Assembly (NCBI GenBank): GCA_049324115.1
Contig: JBMOMN010000021.1
Span: 1 to 64,000, forward strand
Reading direction: 5' to 3'
Length of the DNA: 64,000 bases
Origin: UBA5796 sp040752455
GTDB lineage: Bacteria > Chloroflexota > Anaerolineae > Anaerolineales > Villigracilaceae
The stretch's first letter is position 1, and each line of letters begins with the position of its first letter. Positions 53,872 to 61,438 of this stretch are shown here, in pieces. Below the pieces are notes generated by a model. The model ran no database searches. It was given only the letters and a program-made list of their open reading frames with translations, and was not told where the DNA came from. Both the position numbers and the translations under genes were made by a program.

Positions 53872-54726
53872 ATGAGCGACCGCAAGAAAATCACATTGCC
53901 GTACCTGTTCCAGAGAGTGGAAGCGGGGGAGCCGATCACCTGGCTGACCTGCTACGACTATCCGACCGCCTATTTGCAAGAGCAGGCCGGGATCGAGATG
54001 ATCCTGGTCGGCGACAGCCTGGGGATGACCATGCTCGGCTACGACTCGACCCTGCCGGTGACGATGGACGACATGATCCGCCACGCCTCGGCGGTGCGGC
54101 GCGGGGCCCCGACCGCCTTCGTGGTAGGCGACATGCCCTACATGAGCTACCAGCCGTCGAACGAGATCGCGGTCAGGAACGCCGGGCGTTTCATGGCCGA
54201 AGCCGGCTGCGACGCGATCAAGCTCGAAGGCGGGGCGGCCATGGCGCCCCGCATCCAGGCCATCGTCGAGTCGGGCATCCCGGCCATCGGCCACCTGGGG
54301 CTGACCCCGCAGTCGGTCTCGGCCCTGGGCGGCTTTCGCTTGCAGGGCAAGTCGGCGGAACTGGCGAAGAAGATCGTGGACGACGCCAAGTCCCTCGAAA
54401 AGGCCGGGGCGTTCGCCATCCTGCTCGAGCTGGTCCCCGACCGGGTGTGCCAGATCATCACCGAGCGGGCCGAGGGCTGCATCATCCTGTCGCTCGGATC
54501 GGGGCTGGGGGCGCACGGCCAACTGCTGATCTACCACGACATGTTCGGCCTGTACCCCAAGTTCAAGCCGAAAATGGCCAAGGTCTTCGGCAACGCCGGG
54601 GAGGTGATCCTGAACGGGTTGAAGGCCTACCACGACGAAGTCAAGAGCCAGGCCTTCCCCGCCCCCGAGAATTACTTCGGGATGCCGGACGCCGAGTTCG
54701 AAGAATTGAAGAAGATGCTGGAATAG
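53872..54726 (+). CDS. panB: 3-methyl-2-oxobutanoate hydroxymethyltransferase
   Basis: A 284-residue TIM-barrel enzyme of pantothenate and CoA synthesis. It converts 2-oxoisovalerate and methylene-THF to ketopantoate. TCYDYPTAYL, LVGDSLGMTMLGYDSTLPVT and the catalytic GCDAIKLEGG are visible. GGAGG precedes the ATG and a TATAAT lies at 53737-53742. panC and panD are not in the window. Confidence 0.96.
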   Translation: MSDRKKITLPYLFQRVEAGEPITWLTCYDYPTAYLQEQAGIEMILVGDSLGMTMLGYDSTLPVTMDDMIRHASAVRRGAPTAFVVGDMPYMSYQPSNEIAVRNAGRFMAEAGCDAIKLEGGAAMAPRIQAIVESGIPAIGHLGLTPQSVSALGGFRLQGKSAELAKKIVDDAKSLEKAGAFAILLELVPDRVCQIITERAEGCIILSLGSGLGAHGQLLIYHDMFGLYPKFKPKMAKVFGNAGEVILNGLKAYHDEVKSQAFPAPENYFGMPDAEFEELKKMLE

Positions 54727-54739
54727 TGACCAGCGTTCA

Positions 54740-54786
54740 GCTATCAGCGTTCAGCAGCTTAAAGCTGACCGCTGAACGCTGATAGC
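54740..54786. repeat. Perfect 16-bp inverted repeat between panB and aminotransferase
   Basis: GCTATCAGCGTTCAGC and GCTGAACGCTGATAGC pair fully, enclosing the palindrome AGCTT-A-AAGCT. A CAGCGTTCAGC unit precedes it. This is a strong hairpin, probably a dispersed repeat; a weaker relative lies at 23445-23502. Confidence 0.85.
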
Positions 54787-54803
54787 TTCCCCGGAGATTC
54801 CCC

Positions 54804-55961
54804 ATGACATTTACCCAACGCAGCGTCCATCTCAAACCCGAAGGCGCCTATCAGGTCCTGGCCCGGGCCAACCAGCTCGAAGCCGCCGGGAAAGACATCA
54901 TCCACTTCGAGATCGGCCAGCCGGATTACCCCACCTTCGAGAACGTCAGCCGGGCCGGGATCGAGGCCATCCGCTCCGGCAAGACCCGCTACACCCCGCC
55001 GGCCGGGGTGCCCTCGCTGCGGGAGGCGCTGGCCGAGGACGCCGGGCGCAGGCGCGGCATCGAAGTCCACCCGGACGAGGTGGTGGTCAGCCCGGGCGGC
55101 AAGCCCAACCTGTTCTTCCCGACCCTGGCGCTGGTCGAGCCGGGCGACGAAGTGATCTACCCGAATCCGGGATTCCCGACCTACGAAGCCATGATCCGGG
55201 TGGCGGGCGGCGCGCCGGTCCCGGTGCCGCTGCTGGAATCCAACCAGTTCTCGTTCGACCTGGACGTTTTCGACAGCCTGGTCAATGAGCGGACGCGGAT
55301 GATCATCCTCAACTCGCCCTCCAACCCGACCGGGGGCGTGATCCCGGCTGCCGACCTGGTGCATATCGCCTCGAAAGCCCAGAAGTTCGACAGTTGGGTG
55401 ATGACCGACGAGCTCTACACCCGGATCGTCTACGACGGGCTGGAAGCGCCCTCGATCGCCACCCTGCCGGGGATGCGGGAGCGCACCATCATCGTGGACG
55501 GGTTCTCGAAGACCTACTCGATGACCGGCTGGCGGCTGGGGTACGGGATCATGCCGAAGTCCCTGGCCGAACGGGTGGAGCTGCTGCTGACCCACTCGGT
55601 CGGCTCGACGGCCCACTTCACCCAGTTCGCCGGGCTGGAGGCCGTCACCGGTCCGCAGGAGAAAGTGGACGAAATGGTGGCCGAGTACCAGCGCCGCCGG
55701 GACGTAATCGTGGCCGGGCTGAACCGCCTCCCCGGCTTCACCTGCCAGAAGCCGCAGGGGGCGTTCTACGCCTTCCCCAACATCACCGGGACGGGCAAAA
55801 GCTCGAGCGAACTGGCGAACTTCATCCTGGAGCAGGCCGGGGTGGCCCTGCTGCCGGGGGACGCCTTCGGCGGGTACGGCGAGGGCTACCTGCGATTGTC
55901 TTACGCCACGTCCGTCGAGAACATCGAAAAGGGGCTGGAGAGGATCCGAAAGGCCTTGTAG
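54804..55961 (+). CDS. Pyridoxal-phosphate aminotransferase, class I/II
   Basis: A 385-residue fold-type I aminotransferase. It has FEIGQPDYPTFENV, the SPGGKPNLFF cofactor loop, NSPSNPTGGV, TDELYTRIVYDG and the Schiff-base lysine in VDGFSKTYSMTGWRLGYG. This is an AspC-like (aspartate/aromatic) aminotransferase; the amino acid substrate cannot be fixed by eye. Confidence 0.94.
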   Translation: MTFTQRSVHLKPEGAYQVLARANQLEAAGKDIIHFEIGQPDYPTFENVSRAGIEAIRSGKTRYTPPAGVPSLREALAEDAGRRRGIEVHPDEVVVSPGGKPNLFFPTLALVEPGDEVIYPNPGFPTYEAMIRVAGGAPVPVPLLESNQFSFDLDVFDSLVNERTRMIILNSPSNPTGGVIPAADLVHIASKAQKFDSWVMTDELYTRIVYDGLEAPSIATLPGMRERTIIVDGFSKTYSMTGWRLGYGIMPKSLAERVELLLTHSVGSTAHFTQFAGLEAVTGPQEKVDEMVAEYQRRRDVIVAGLNRLPGFTCQKPQGAFYAFPNITGTGKSSSELANFILEQAGVALLPGDAFGGYGEGYLRLSYATSVENIEKGLERIRKAL

Positions 55962-55978
55962 CCGAGAGACGTTGGAGT

Positions 55979-55998
55979 CCGAAGTCTCCCGACTTCGG
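55979..55998. repeat. Palindrome CCGAAGTC-tccc-GACTTCGG
   Basis: An 8-bp perfect stem with a four-base loop. It is the reverse-strand relative of the element at 8761-8780, with a paired base change in the stem. It lies between the aminotransferase and the DGR2 promoter. Confidence 0.75.
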
Positions 55999-56112
55999 AG
56001 CGCCCTGGGTATAATGCAGTGTAACAGTGGCGCGTTGAACCAGACTACCGGATGGAACCCGATTGGAACGAGCTTTCGGAAGTCTGCGGGGCGACCGTGA
56101 GCGGAGGTAAAG

Positions 56113-59100
56113 ATGGAAATGGATTTGGCGCAGTTGGCAGGCCAGGCGGCGGCTTTTTTAGCCCCTTATTTACCCTATCTCATAAAAGGCGGAAAGATCG
56201 CTGCCAAAAAGGCCTTCGAAAAAGCCGGTGAACTCTTCTCGGAAGAAGCCTGGGAACAGGTGGAAAAGCTGTGGGGCAGGCTCAGGTCCAAGGTGGAGAA
56301 GAAGGAAGCGGCCAAAGAAGCCGTACAGGAAATCATCGACTCACCCAAGGACGAAGAAGCCCTCTTTATTTTGCAGCGCCAGATCAGGAAGATATTGGCC
56401 GAAGACCCGCAACTGGCAGGCGAGGCGCAGCTCATCGTGGGACAAATTGTCAATTTGTCCTACGTGAGCCAAAGCGGGGACGGCAGCATTTTCGTGGGCG
56501 GGGATGTTACAGGCAGCGACCTCCTGATTGGGCGGAACAACCGCATTGTCCATGCCCAAACTTACGTCGAGGGGAATGTCTACCACGGCCCTGCGCCTCG
56601 AAACCCGCAGGAGTCTCTGGACATCTACCGCCATGTGATGGCAAACGCCACATCCAGTCTGTCCATGCGGGGCATAGATCTGGGCGCTTCAGACCCGACC
56701 GCCGCCCAAAAATCCATTAGCCTCGCCAATGTTTACATTGCTTTGGACACAAAGGCGCAAAAGGAAACACAGGAAGAATACGAGAAGGAAAAAGAGTTCC
56801 GCTTCGTCGGAAGGCCGGAAAAGAACAGACCCCTGACCATCCTCGAGGCGGTGGCGCGCAACCCACACTTGGTCATCAAGGGTGATCCCGGCAGCGGAAA
56901 GTCCATGTTCGTCAACTACTTGACCTGGTGCCTGGCAAGCCGATCCACCCAAAGACTCAAGGATTGGCAAAAAGAAGACGCCGATTTACTGCCCATCCTC
57001 GTCATCCTGCGGGATTTTGCGCGCAGCCTGCCCAAGAAACTGCCGCCCCGGGCCGAGCCGCGCCACCTGTGGGATTTCATCCGCTCACGCTTGAAGGCGC
57101 AAAACCTGACCGCTTCAGCCGAAGCGATACGGAACGTTTTGGAGCAGGGCAAAGCCATCCTGTTCCTGGACGGGCTGGACGAAGTGGCCACTATCGCGCA
57201 GCGGGTTTTCATCCGGGATGCAGTCCACGCTTTCGTCCAGCGGTATCCCAAAAACCGTTTCGTCGTCACCTGTCGCATCCTTTCATACCAGCCGCCCAAA
57301 TCGAAAGACGATCCCGACTTGCGGCTGGCCTCTTTTCCTGAATTCGAGCTTGCCCCGTTCGACGACGAAAAAATTGGGGCCTTCATCGAAGCCTGGTATA
57401 AGGAACTGGCCCACTTGAAGATAGTGCCTTCTGATCTGGCGGCCGATTCCAACCGAAGCCTGAAAAAAGCCATCCACCGCCCCGAGCTGGCCGAACTCGC
57501 TCCCAACCCGCTCCTGCTGACGGTGATGGCGGTGGTCAACACACACAAGGGCCGCCTGCCGGATACGCGCGCCGTGCTTTACAAAGAAGCCGTCGAAATC
57601 CTGCTCTGGCGCTGGGAGCAGGGCAGCAAGGGCCAAGAAGCCCGCCTGCGCCAGTTGCTGTTGGATGCCAAATGCCAGGAAATTGATCTCGAACAGGTCA
57701 TCTGGAAACTCGCCTACGAGGCTCACGCCCAGACCAGCGAAACCGACAACAAGAACAGGACACTTGCAGGTATCGGTGAGCTTACCCTGCAAAAATCGTT
57801 GGCGTCGCTCAACAAAGGTGACTTGAATTGGGCCGCCAGGGTCATCGAAAGCATGAAATTACGGGCGGGGTTGCTGCTGGAACGCGACCCGGGTGTTTTC
57901 TCCTTCCCGCACCGTTCCTTCCAGGAATTCCTGGCGGGGACTTACCTCGAAGCCCAGGACGATTTCGTCAGCCGCGCCAGGGAATTGGCCGACAACCAAT
58001 TGCTCTGGCGTGAAACCATCTTGTGGGCGGTCAGCCGCCGGGTGTACGTGCGCGGCTCCACTGATGGTCCCCTGGCCTTGGTCGCAGAATTATGCCCGTC
58101 CCGTCCCTGCTGCTCCCCCGAGGAATGGAGCCGGGTCTGGCTGGCTGGGGATATCCTGCTGGAAACCGGCCTGAACCGCGTCGAAAGGTCCGAACTCGGC
58201 AACGAGCTTTTGCCCCGCGTCCGCACCCGCCTGGTTTCCCTGCTCGAACAAAGCGCCCTCACGCCGCGTGAGCGCGCCGCCGCCGGGGACACCCTGGCCC
58301 GCCTGGGCGACCCGCGCTTCGACGACGAGGCCTGGCAATTGCCCAAAGAAGGCCTGCTCGGTTTTGTGCATATCCCCGCCGGCGGGTTCCTGATGGGCAC
58401 GAAAGAAGACGACATTCAAGGTTTGATAAAAAAATTTGGCGGCGGTAAAGATTATTACAAGGCTGAAGTGCCTCAACACCCCCTGGCCTTGCCGGATTAC
58501 TACCTGGCGCGTTACCCGGTTACCGTGGCCCAGTTCAAAGCCTTCGTCATTGAGAGCGGCTACGAGCCGGGCAACGAAGCCTCCCTGCAAGGTGTGGACA
58601 ACCATCCGGTCAGGTACGTGACCTGGTTCGATGCGGTCGCTTACTGCGATTGGCTTGACCAAAAGCTGAAAGCCATTGCGCCCGGCAAGAAAGCTGCCGG
58701 TGAAACCGAAAAAGCCTTCTGGCAGGGTCTCGAAGACGGCCGGCTGCGGGTAACTCTGCCGAGCGAAGCCGAGTGGGAAAAAGCCGCCCGCGGCACCTCT
58801 CTCCTTGAGGGAGAGGGCAGGGTGAGGGCTTTCCCCTGGGGCAACGAAATCACCCCCAACCACGCCAACTACAACGAAACCGGCATCGGCTCCACCTGCG
58901 CGGTCGGCTGTTTCCCGCGGGGCACCAGCCCTTACGGGCTGCTCGACTTGAGCGGCAATGTCTGGGAATGGACGCGCAGTATTTACAAGGAATACCCCTA
59001 CCAACCCGACAAAGGACGCGAGACAATGGACGATAAAAAGTCCGTCCGTGTGCTGCGTGGCGGTGCGTTCAGCAACTTCGACTGGAACGTGCGTTGCGCC

Positions 59101-59196
59101 TACCGTTTCAGGTTCAACCCGTACGACGAATGGAACTACAACGGTTTTCGGGTGGTGGTGGCGTCTCCTATTTCTCTTCCGCGTTCTGGCTCCTGA
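56113..59196 (+). CDS. DGR2 target: NACHT NTPase with C-terminal variable FGE-sulfatase domain
   Basis: A 1027-residue protein. GGAGG precedes ATG 56113 and TATAAT lies at 56009-56014. The N-terminal 100 residues are helical and charged (KGGKIAAKKAFEKAG, EEAWEQVEKLWGRLR), followed by a beta-like stretch (GDGSIFVGGDVTGSD). The NACHT domain has Walker A GDPGSGKS (257-264) and Walker B LFLDGLDEV around D353. The FGE fold starts near residue 745 (IPAGGFLMGT) with SEAEWEKAAR and GNVWEWTRS. Codons from 59044 on are the variable repeat, followed by nine further codons. It is a paralogue of the DGR1 target in architecture, but with a different N-terminus and no clear membrane anchor. It is inferred to be a diversified STAND receptor. 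Two repeat-derived segments lie in its coding sequence (56437-56463, 58799-58829). Confidence 0.94.
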   Translation: MEMDLAQLAGQAAAFLAPYLPYLIKGGKIAAKKAFEKAGELFSEEAWEQVEKLWGRLRSKVEKKEAAKEAVQEIIDSPKDEEALFILQRQIRKILAEDPQLAGEAQLIVGQIVNLSYVSQSGDGSIFVGGDVTGSDLLIGRNNRIVHAQTYVEGNVYHGPAPRNPQESLDIYRHVMANATSSLSMRGIDLGASDPTAAQKSISLANVYIALDTKAQKETQEEYEKEKEFRFVGRPEKNRPLTILEAVARNPHLVIKGDPGSGKSMFVNYLTWCLASRSTQRLKDWQKEDADLLPILVILRDFARSLPKKLPPRAEPRHLWDFIRSRLKAQNLTASAEAIRNVLEQGKAILFLDGLDEVATIAQRVFIRDAVHAFVQRYPKNRFVVTCRILSYQPPKSKDDPDLRLASFPEFELAPFDDEKIGAFIEAWYKELAHLKIVPSDLAADSNRSLKKAIHRPELAELAPNPLLLTVMAVVNTHKGRLPDTRAVLYKEAVEILLWRWEQGSKGQEARLRQLLLDAKCQEIDLEQVIWKLAYEAHAQTSETDNKNRTLAGIGELTLQKSLASLNKGDLNWAARVIESMKLRAGLLLERDPGVFSFPHRSFQEFLAGTYLEAQDDFVSRARELADNQLLWRETILWAVSRRVYVRGSTDGPLALVAELCPSRPCCSPEEWSRVWLAGDILLETGLNRVERSELGNELLPRVRTRLVSLLEQSALTPRERAAAGDTLARLGDPRFDDEAWQLPKEGLLGFVHIPAGGFLMGTKEDDIQGLIKKFGGGKDYYKAEVPQHPLALPDYYLARYPVTVAQFKAFVIESGYEPGNEASLQGVDNHPVRYVTWFDAVAYCDWLDQKLKAIAPGKKAAGETEKAFWQGLEDGRLRVTLPSEAEWEKAARGTSLLEGEGRVRAFPWGNEITPNHANYNETGIGSTCAVGCFPRGTSPYGLLDLSGNVWEWTRSIYKEYPYQPDKGRETMDDKKSVRVLRGGAFSNFDWNVRCAYRFRFNPYDEWNYNGFRVVVASPISLPRSGS
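56437..56463 (+). repeat. GTGGGACAAATT/AATTTGTCCTAC palindrome inside the DGR2 target
   Basis: 12-bp arms (one G-T wobble) around a three-base loop, read in frame as VGQIVNLSY. The intergenic element before htpG (63213-63239) has the same arms without the wobble. Confidence 0.75.
58799..58829 (+). repeat. Palindromic repeat inserted in frame in the DGR2 target
   Basis: CTCTCC and GGAGAG with a ggcagggtgaggg tail encode SLLEGEGRVR between EWEKAAR and WGN. It is at the same loop of the FGE fold as the insertion in the DGR1 target. Confidence 0.7.
59043..59169 (+). repeat. DGR2 variable repeat (VR2)
   Basis: It aligns without gaps to TR2 at 59650-59776 over 127 bases. There are 13 differences, all at TR adenines (32 in the TR); none of the other 95 positions differs. 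Changes include AAC to TTC, TAC, GAC and AGC, and AGG to TGG. Confidence 0.97.
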
Positions 59197-59227
59197 GTGC
59201 TGTGTTCCTGGTTCCTGGTTTTCCTCT

Positions 59228-59243
59228 CCCGCCGCAAGGCGGG
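59228..59243 (+). other. GC hairpin downstream of VR2
   Basis: CCCGCC-GCAA-GGCGGG: a 6-bp stem with a GNRA-type loop, 58 bases after VR2, followed by tcgttttt. It has the same stem and spacing as after VR1, although the DNA between differs. Confidence 0.7.
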
Positions 59244-59268
59244 TCGTTTTTAAAATTTGGGAGACTCT

Positions 59269-59607
59269 ATGCAAGAATCGCCGATCTTCACCAAAACCTT
59301 CGATATGCTGGCCTGGTTGCTGCCCGCGGCGCAAAAATTCCCACGCGAACAGCGCTTCGTGCTGGCCCAGAGGCTGCAAAATGCGGCCTTTAACTTCTAC
59401 GAGGCCATTACCGCCGCATCTTTGAGCGAACAATCCGGGCCGCATTTGCAACAGGCTGACATCGAATTACAGCGGCTGAGGCTCTACCTGCGCCTGTCTC
59501 GAAGGTTGCAATTCTTCAGCCCCGGGCAATACCAGCACGCCGCTGGCATGATCGAAGAAATCGGCAGGCTGCTCGGCGGCTGGCGAAAAAAGAAAAGCAG
59601 CATATAA
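59269..59607 (+). CDS. avd: DGR2 accessory variability determinant (Avd-like)
   Basis: A 112-residue helical basic protein beginning MQESPIFTKTFDM and ending IGRLLGGWRKKKSSI, paralogous to the DGR1 Avd. ATG 59269 was chosen over TTG 59257, with GGGAG upstream. Here it sits between target and TR, with the RT last. Expected role: a barrel that binds RT and TR RNA. Confidence 0.88.
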   Translation: MQESPIFTKTFDMLAWLLPAAQKFPREQRFVLAQRLQNAAFNFYEAITAASLSEQSGPHLQQADIELQRLRLYLRLSRRLQFFSPGQYQHAAGMIEEIGRLLGGWRKKKSSI

Positions 59608-59630
59608 TTGGGAGTGCCAGAGTCATCTGG

Positions 59631-59641
59631 CGGGGCTGGCC
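59631..59641 (+). other. Conserved pre-TR motif, DGR2
   Basis: CGGGGCTGGCC lies 19 bases before TR2 and matches CGGGGCAGGCC 18 bases before TR1. Confidence 0.55.
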
Positions 59642-59649
59642 GAAAACGT

Positions 59650-59776
59650 CGTCCGTGTGCTGCGTGGCGGTGCGTTCAACAACAACGACAGGAACGTGCG
59701 TTGCGCCTACCGTAACAGGAACAACCCGAACAACGAATGGAACAACAACGGATTTCGGGTGGTGGTGGCGTCTCAT
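59650..59776 (+). repeat. DGR2 template repeat (TR2)
   Basis: A non-coding, Asn-codon-rich copy of VR2 with 32 adenines in 127 bases. It lies 42 bases after avd and before the RT. An open frame through it (59657-59875) is not considered a gene. Confidence 0.96.
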
Positions 59777-59972
59777 GCTTCTCTGCGTGAAGGCTTTCAG
59801 GTTTCCCCTGTTTGCCCCAGGCCGGAAATGCTGTACATTTACGGATGGCAGTCGAGGCCGAAACAAGAGAAATAGCGCGGTCATGCCCTGGCCGGTCATG
59901 CCCAATCACCCTTGCGAAGGTTTGGAACTTTCGCAAGGCTATGAACACGGAAGACCGGGCGAATATAGAAGC

Positions 59973-60008
59973 GCCTCGCCGCCTCGGGCCCGGCCCACGC
60001 GGCGAGGC
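59973..60008 (+). terminator. 10-bp GC hairpin downstream of TR2
   Basis: GCCTCGCCGC pairs perfectly with GCGGCGAGGC around a 16-base loop, followed by aacctttt. It may be a terminator of the target-avd-TR transcript, or a boundary of the TR RNA. Confidence 0.5.
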
Positions 60009-60024
60009 AACCTTTTATTTGTAG

Positions 60025-60043
60025 GGCAGGTTTGCAACCTGCC
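60025..60043. repeat. Palindrome GGCAGGTT-tgc-AACCTGCC before RT2
   Basis: An 8-bp stem with a three-base loop inside a gtaggg...cca context, similar in layout to the elements at 4738, 56437 and 63213. The upstream TTG of the RT frame lies in it, which argues for ATG 60083 as the true start. Confidence 0.65.
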
Positions 60044-60082
60044 ATCCATGACCTTGTCGGGCTGAAAAACCCTCCCAGGCAA

Positions 60083-61177
60083 ATGCAAACGCCATCTGAT
60101 TCTATCCAGGAAACCTTTAGGGTCTATGACTGGGACAACCTGCTACTCGCTTACCGCAAGGCCAGCAGGGGTAAGCGTGGTCATCCCGGCGTGGCCGCCT
60201 TCGAGTATCGCCTGGAAGACAACCTGCTCCAACTCCAGCGCGAACTGCAAGACCAGACCTACCAGCCGGGGGCATACCACAGTTTCTACATCCACGATCC
60301 CAAGAAACGCCTGATCTCTGCCGCGCCTTTCCGCGACCGGGTTGTCCATCATGCCCTGTGCAACCTGGTCGAGCCGGTTTTCGAGCGGGGGTTCATCTCC
60401 GATTCCTACGCCAACCGCCTCGGCAAAGGCACCCACAAGGCGCTCGACCGGGCCCAGGAATACTCCCGCCGCTTTCGCTACGCCCTGCCCTGCGATATCC
60501 GCCAATTTTTCCCAAGCATTGATCATGCCGTCCTGCACGGTATTTTGGCCCGCAAAATCGAAAACACCGGCCTGCTCTGGTTGGTAGAGCGGATCCTGGA
60601 AAGCGGGACAGGCGTACTCTCGCAGGAATACGAGATGGTGTATTTCCCCGGCGACGATCTCCTGGCTGCCTTGCGACCACGCGGCCTGCCGATCGGCAAC
60701 CTCACCAGCCAGTTCTGGGCCAACTGCTATCTCGACCCTTTCGACCACTTCGTCAAACGGCGGCTGCGCTGCAAGGGCTACCTCCGTTACGTGGATGATT
60801 TCCTGCTGTTCTCGAACAACAGGCTGGAAATCAACCGGTGGCGCGAACAGATCATCCGGGAATTGCGCCGTTACCGGCTGACCCTGCACGAAAGAACCTG
60901 CCAGCCGCGCCCCGTCGGTGAAGGCCTTCCCTTTCTCGGGTTCGTCGTCTTCCCCACCCATCGCAGGCTCAAACGGCGCAAAGGGACCGTATTCCAGCGT
61001 AAACTGAGATCGCTCCTCCGGCAATACCAAAGGGGCGAAATCGCTTTTCGGCAACTCGATGCGAGCCTCGAAGGCTGGGTCAACCACGTCCGTTACGGGG
61101 ATACCTGGGGATTACGCCGGGCTGTCTTGTCGGTAGTCTCCCTCTCAAGTGCAGGTGGAGATTTTTGCCGCGAATGA
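60083..61177 (+). CDS. DGR2 reverse transcriptase
   Basis: A 364-residue DGR-type reverse transcriptase with YVDDFLLF from residue 236, SAAPFRDRVVHHALCN, RGLPIGNLTSQFWAN and LPFLGFVVFPTHRRLKRR. It is closely similar to the DGR1 enzyme but lacks the PSTGSGQG insertion. There is no maturase or endonuclease domain. ATG 60083 was chosen; the frame is open upstream only through repeat DNA. Near its start (60111-60125) it carries one arm of the palindrome that ends RT1. Confidence 0.95.
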   Translation: MQTPSDSIQETFRVYDWDNLLLAYRKASRGKRGHPGVAAFEYRLEDNLLQLQRELQDQTYQPGAYHSFYIHDPKKRLISAAPFRDRVVHHALCNLVEPVFERGFISDSYANRLGKGTHKALDRAQEYSRRFRYALPCDIRQFFPSIDHAVLHGILARKIENTGLLWLVERILESGTGVLSQEYEMVYFPGDDLLAALRPRGLPIGNLTSQFWANCYLDPFDHFVKRRLRCKGYLRYVDDFLLFSNNRLEINRWREQIIRELRRYRLTLHERTCQPRPVGEGLPFLGFVVFPTHRRLKRRKGTVFQRKLRSLLRQYQRGEIAFRQLDASLEGWVNHVRYGDTWGLRRAVLSVVSLSSAGGDFCRE

Positions 61178-61232
61178 CGCGAATTTTTACGAAAGGAAGA
61201 GAAAAATTCGCGTGAATTCGTGAAATTCGCGG
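61168..61232. repeat. CCGCGAAT/ATTCGCGG repeat after RT2
   Basis: Units of the form acgcgaattt and aaattcgcgt face each other, and further attcgcgtaattcg copies continue to about 61310. It is a potential long stem following RT2. No gene was found from 61178 to 61438. Confidence 0.7.
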
Positions 61233-61438
61233 CTGGTTTTCACTACTGCTCCCAACGGAATGACTATCGCGCCGATGTTTTCGAGAATAAATTCGCGTAA
61301 TTCGCTCCATCTGCGTAACGTGTGCCCGTCAGGGTATTTGCGTTAAGGTTTTTGGTTTTGTCCGGCAGGGAGCGCGCGCGATAAGAACACCCCTTTTCAC
61401 GCAAAAAAACATTTGGTTGTATGATAGGGGGCATGACG

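Larger units (their letters stand above)
59777..60082. other. Gene-free stretch between TR2 and RT2
   Basis: About 300 bases without a credible gene, probably in part TR RNA. It holds three inverted repeats: CCTTGCGAA/TTCGCAAGG (59910-59938), GCCTCGCCGC/GCGGCGAGGC (59973-60008, followed by aacctttt) and GGCAGGTT/AACCTGCC (60025-60043). The second could terminate the TR transcript. Confidence 0.65.

Noticed and set aside
59657..59875. A 72-codon frame through TR2
   Set aside because: Same reason as for TR1; there is no ribosome site and no conserved sequence beyond the TR.
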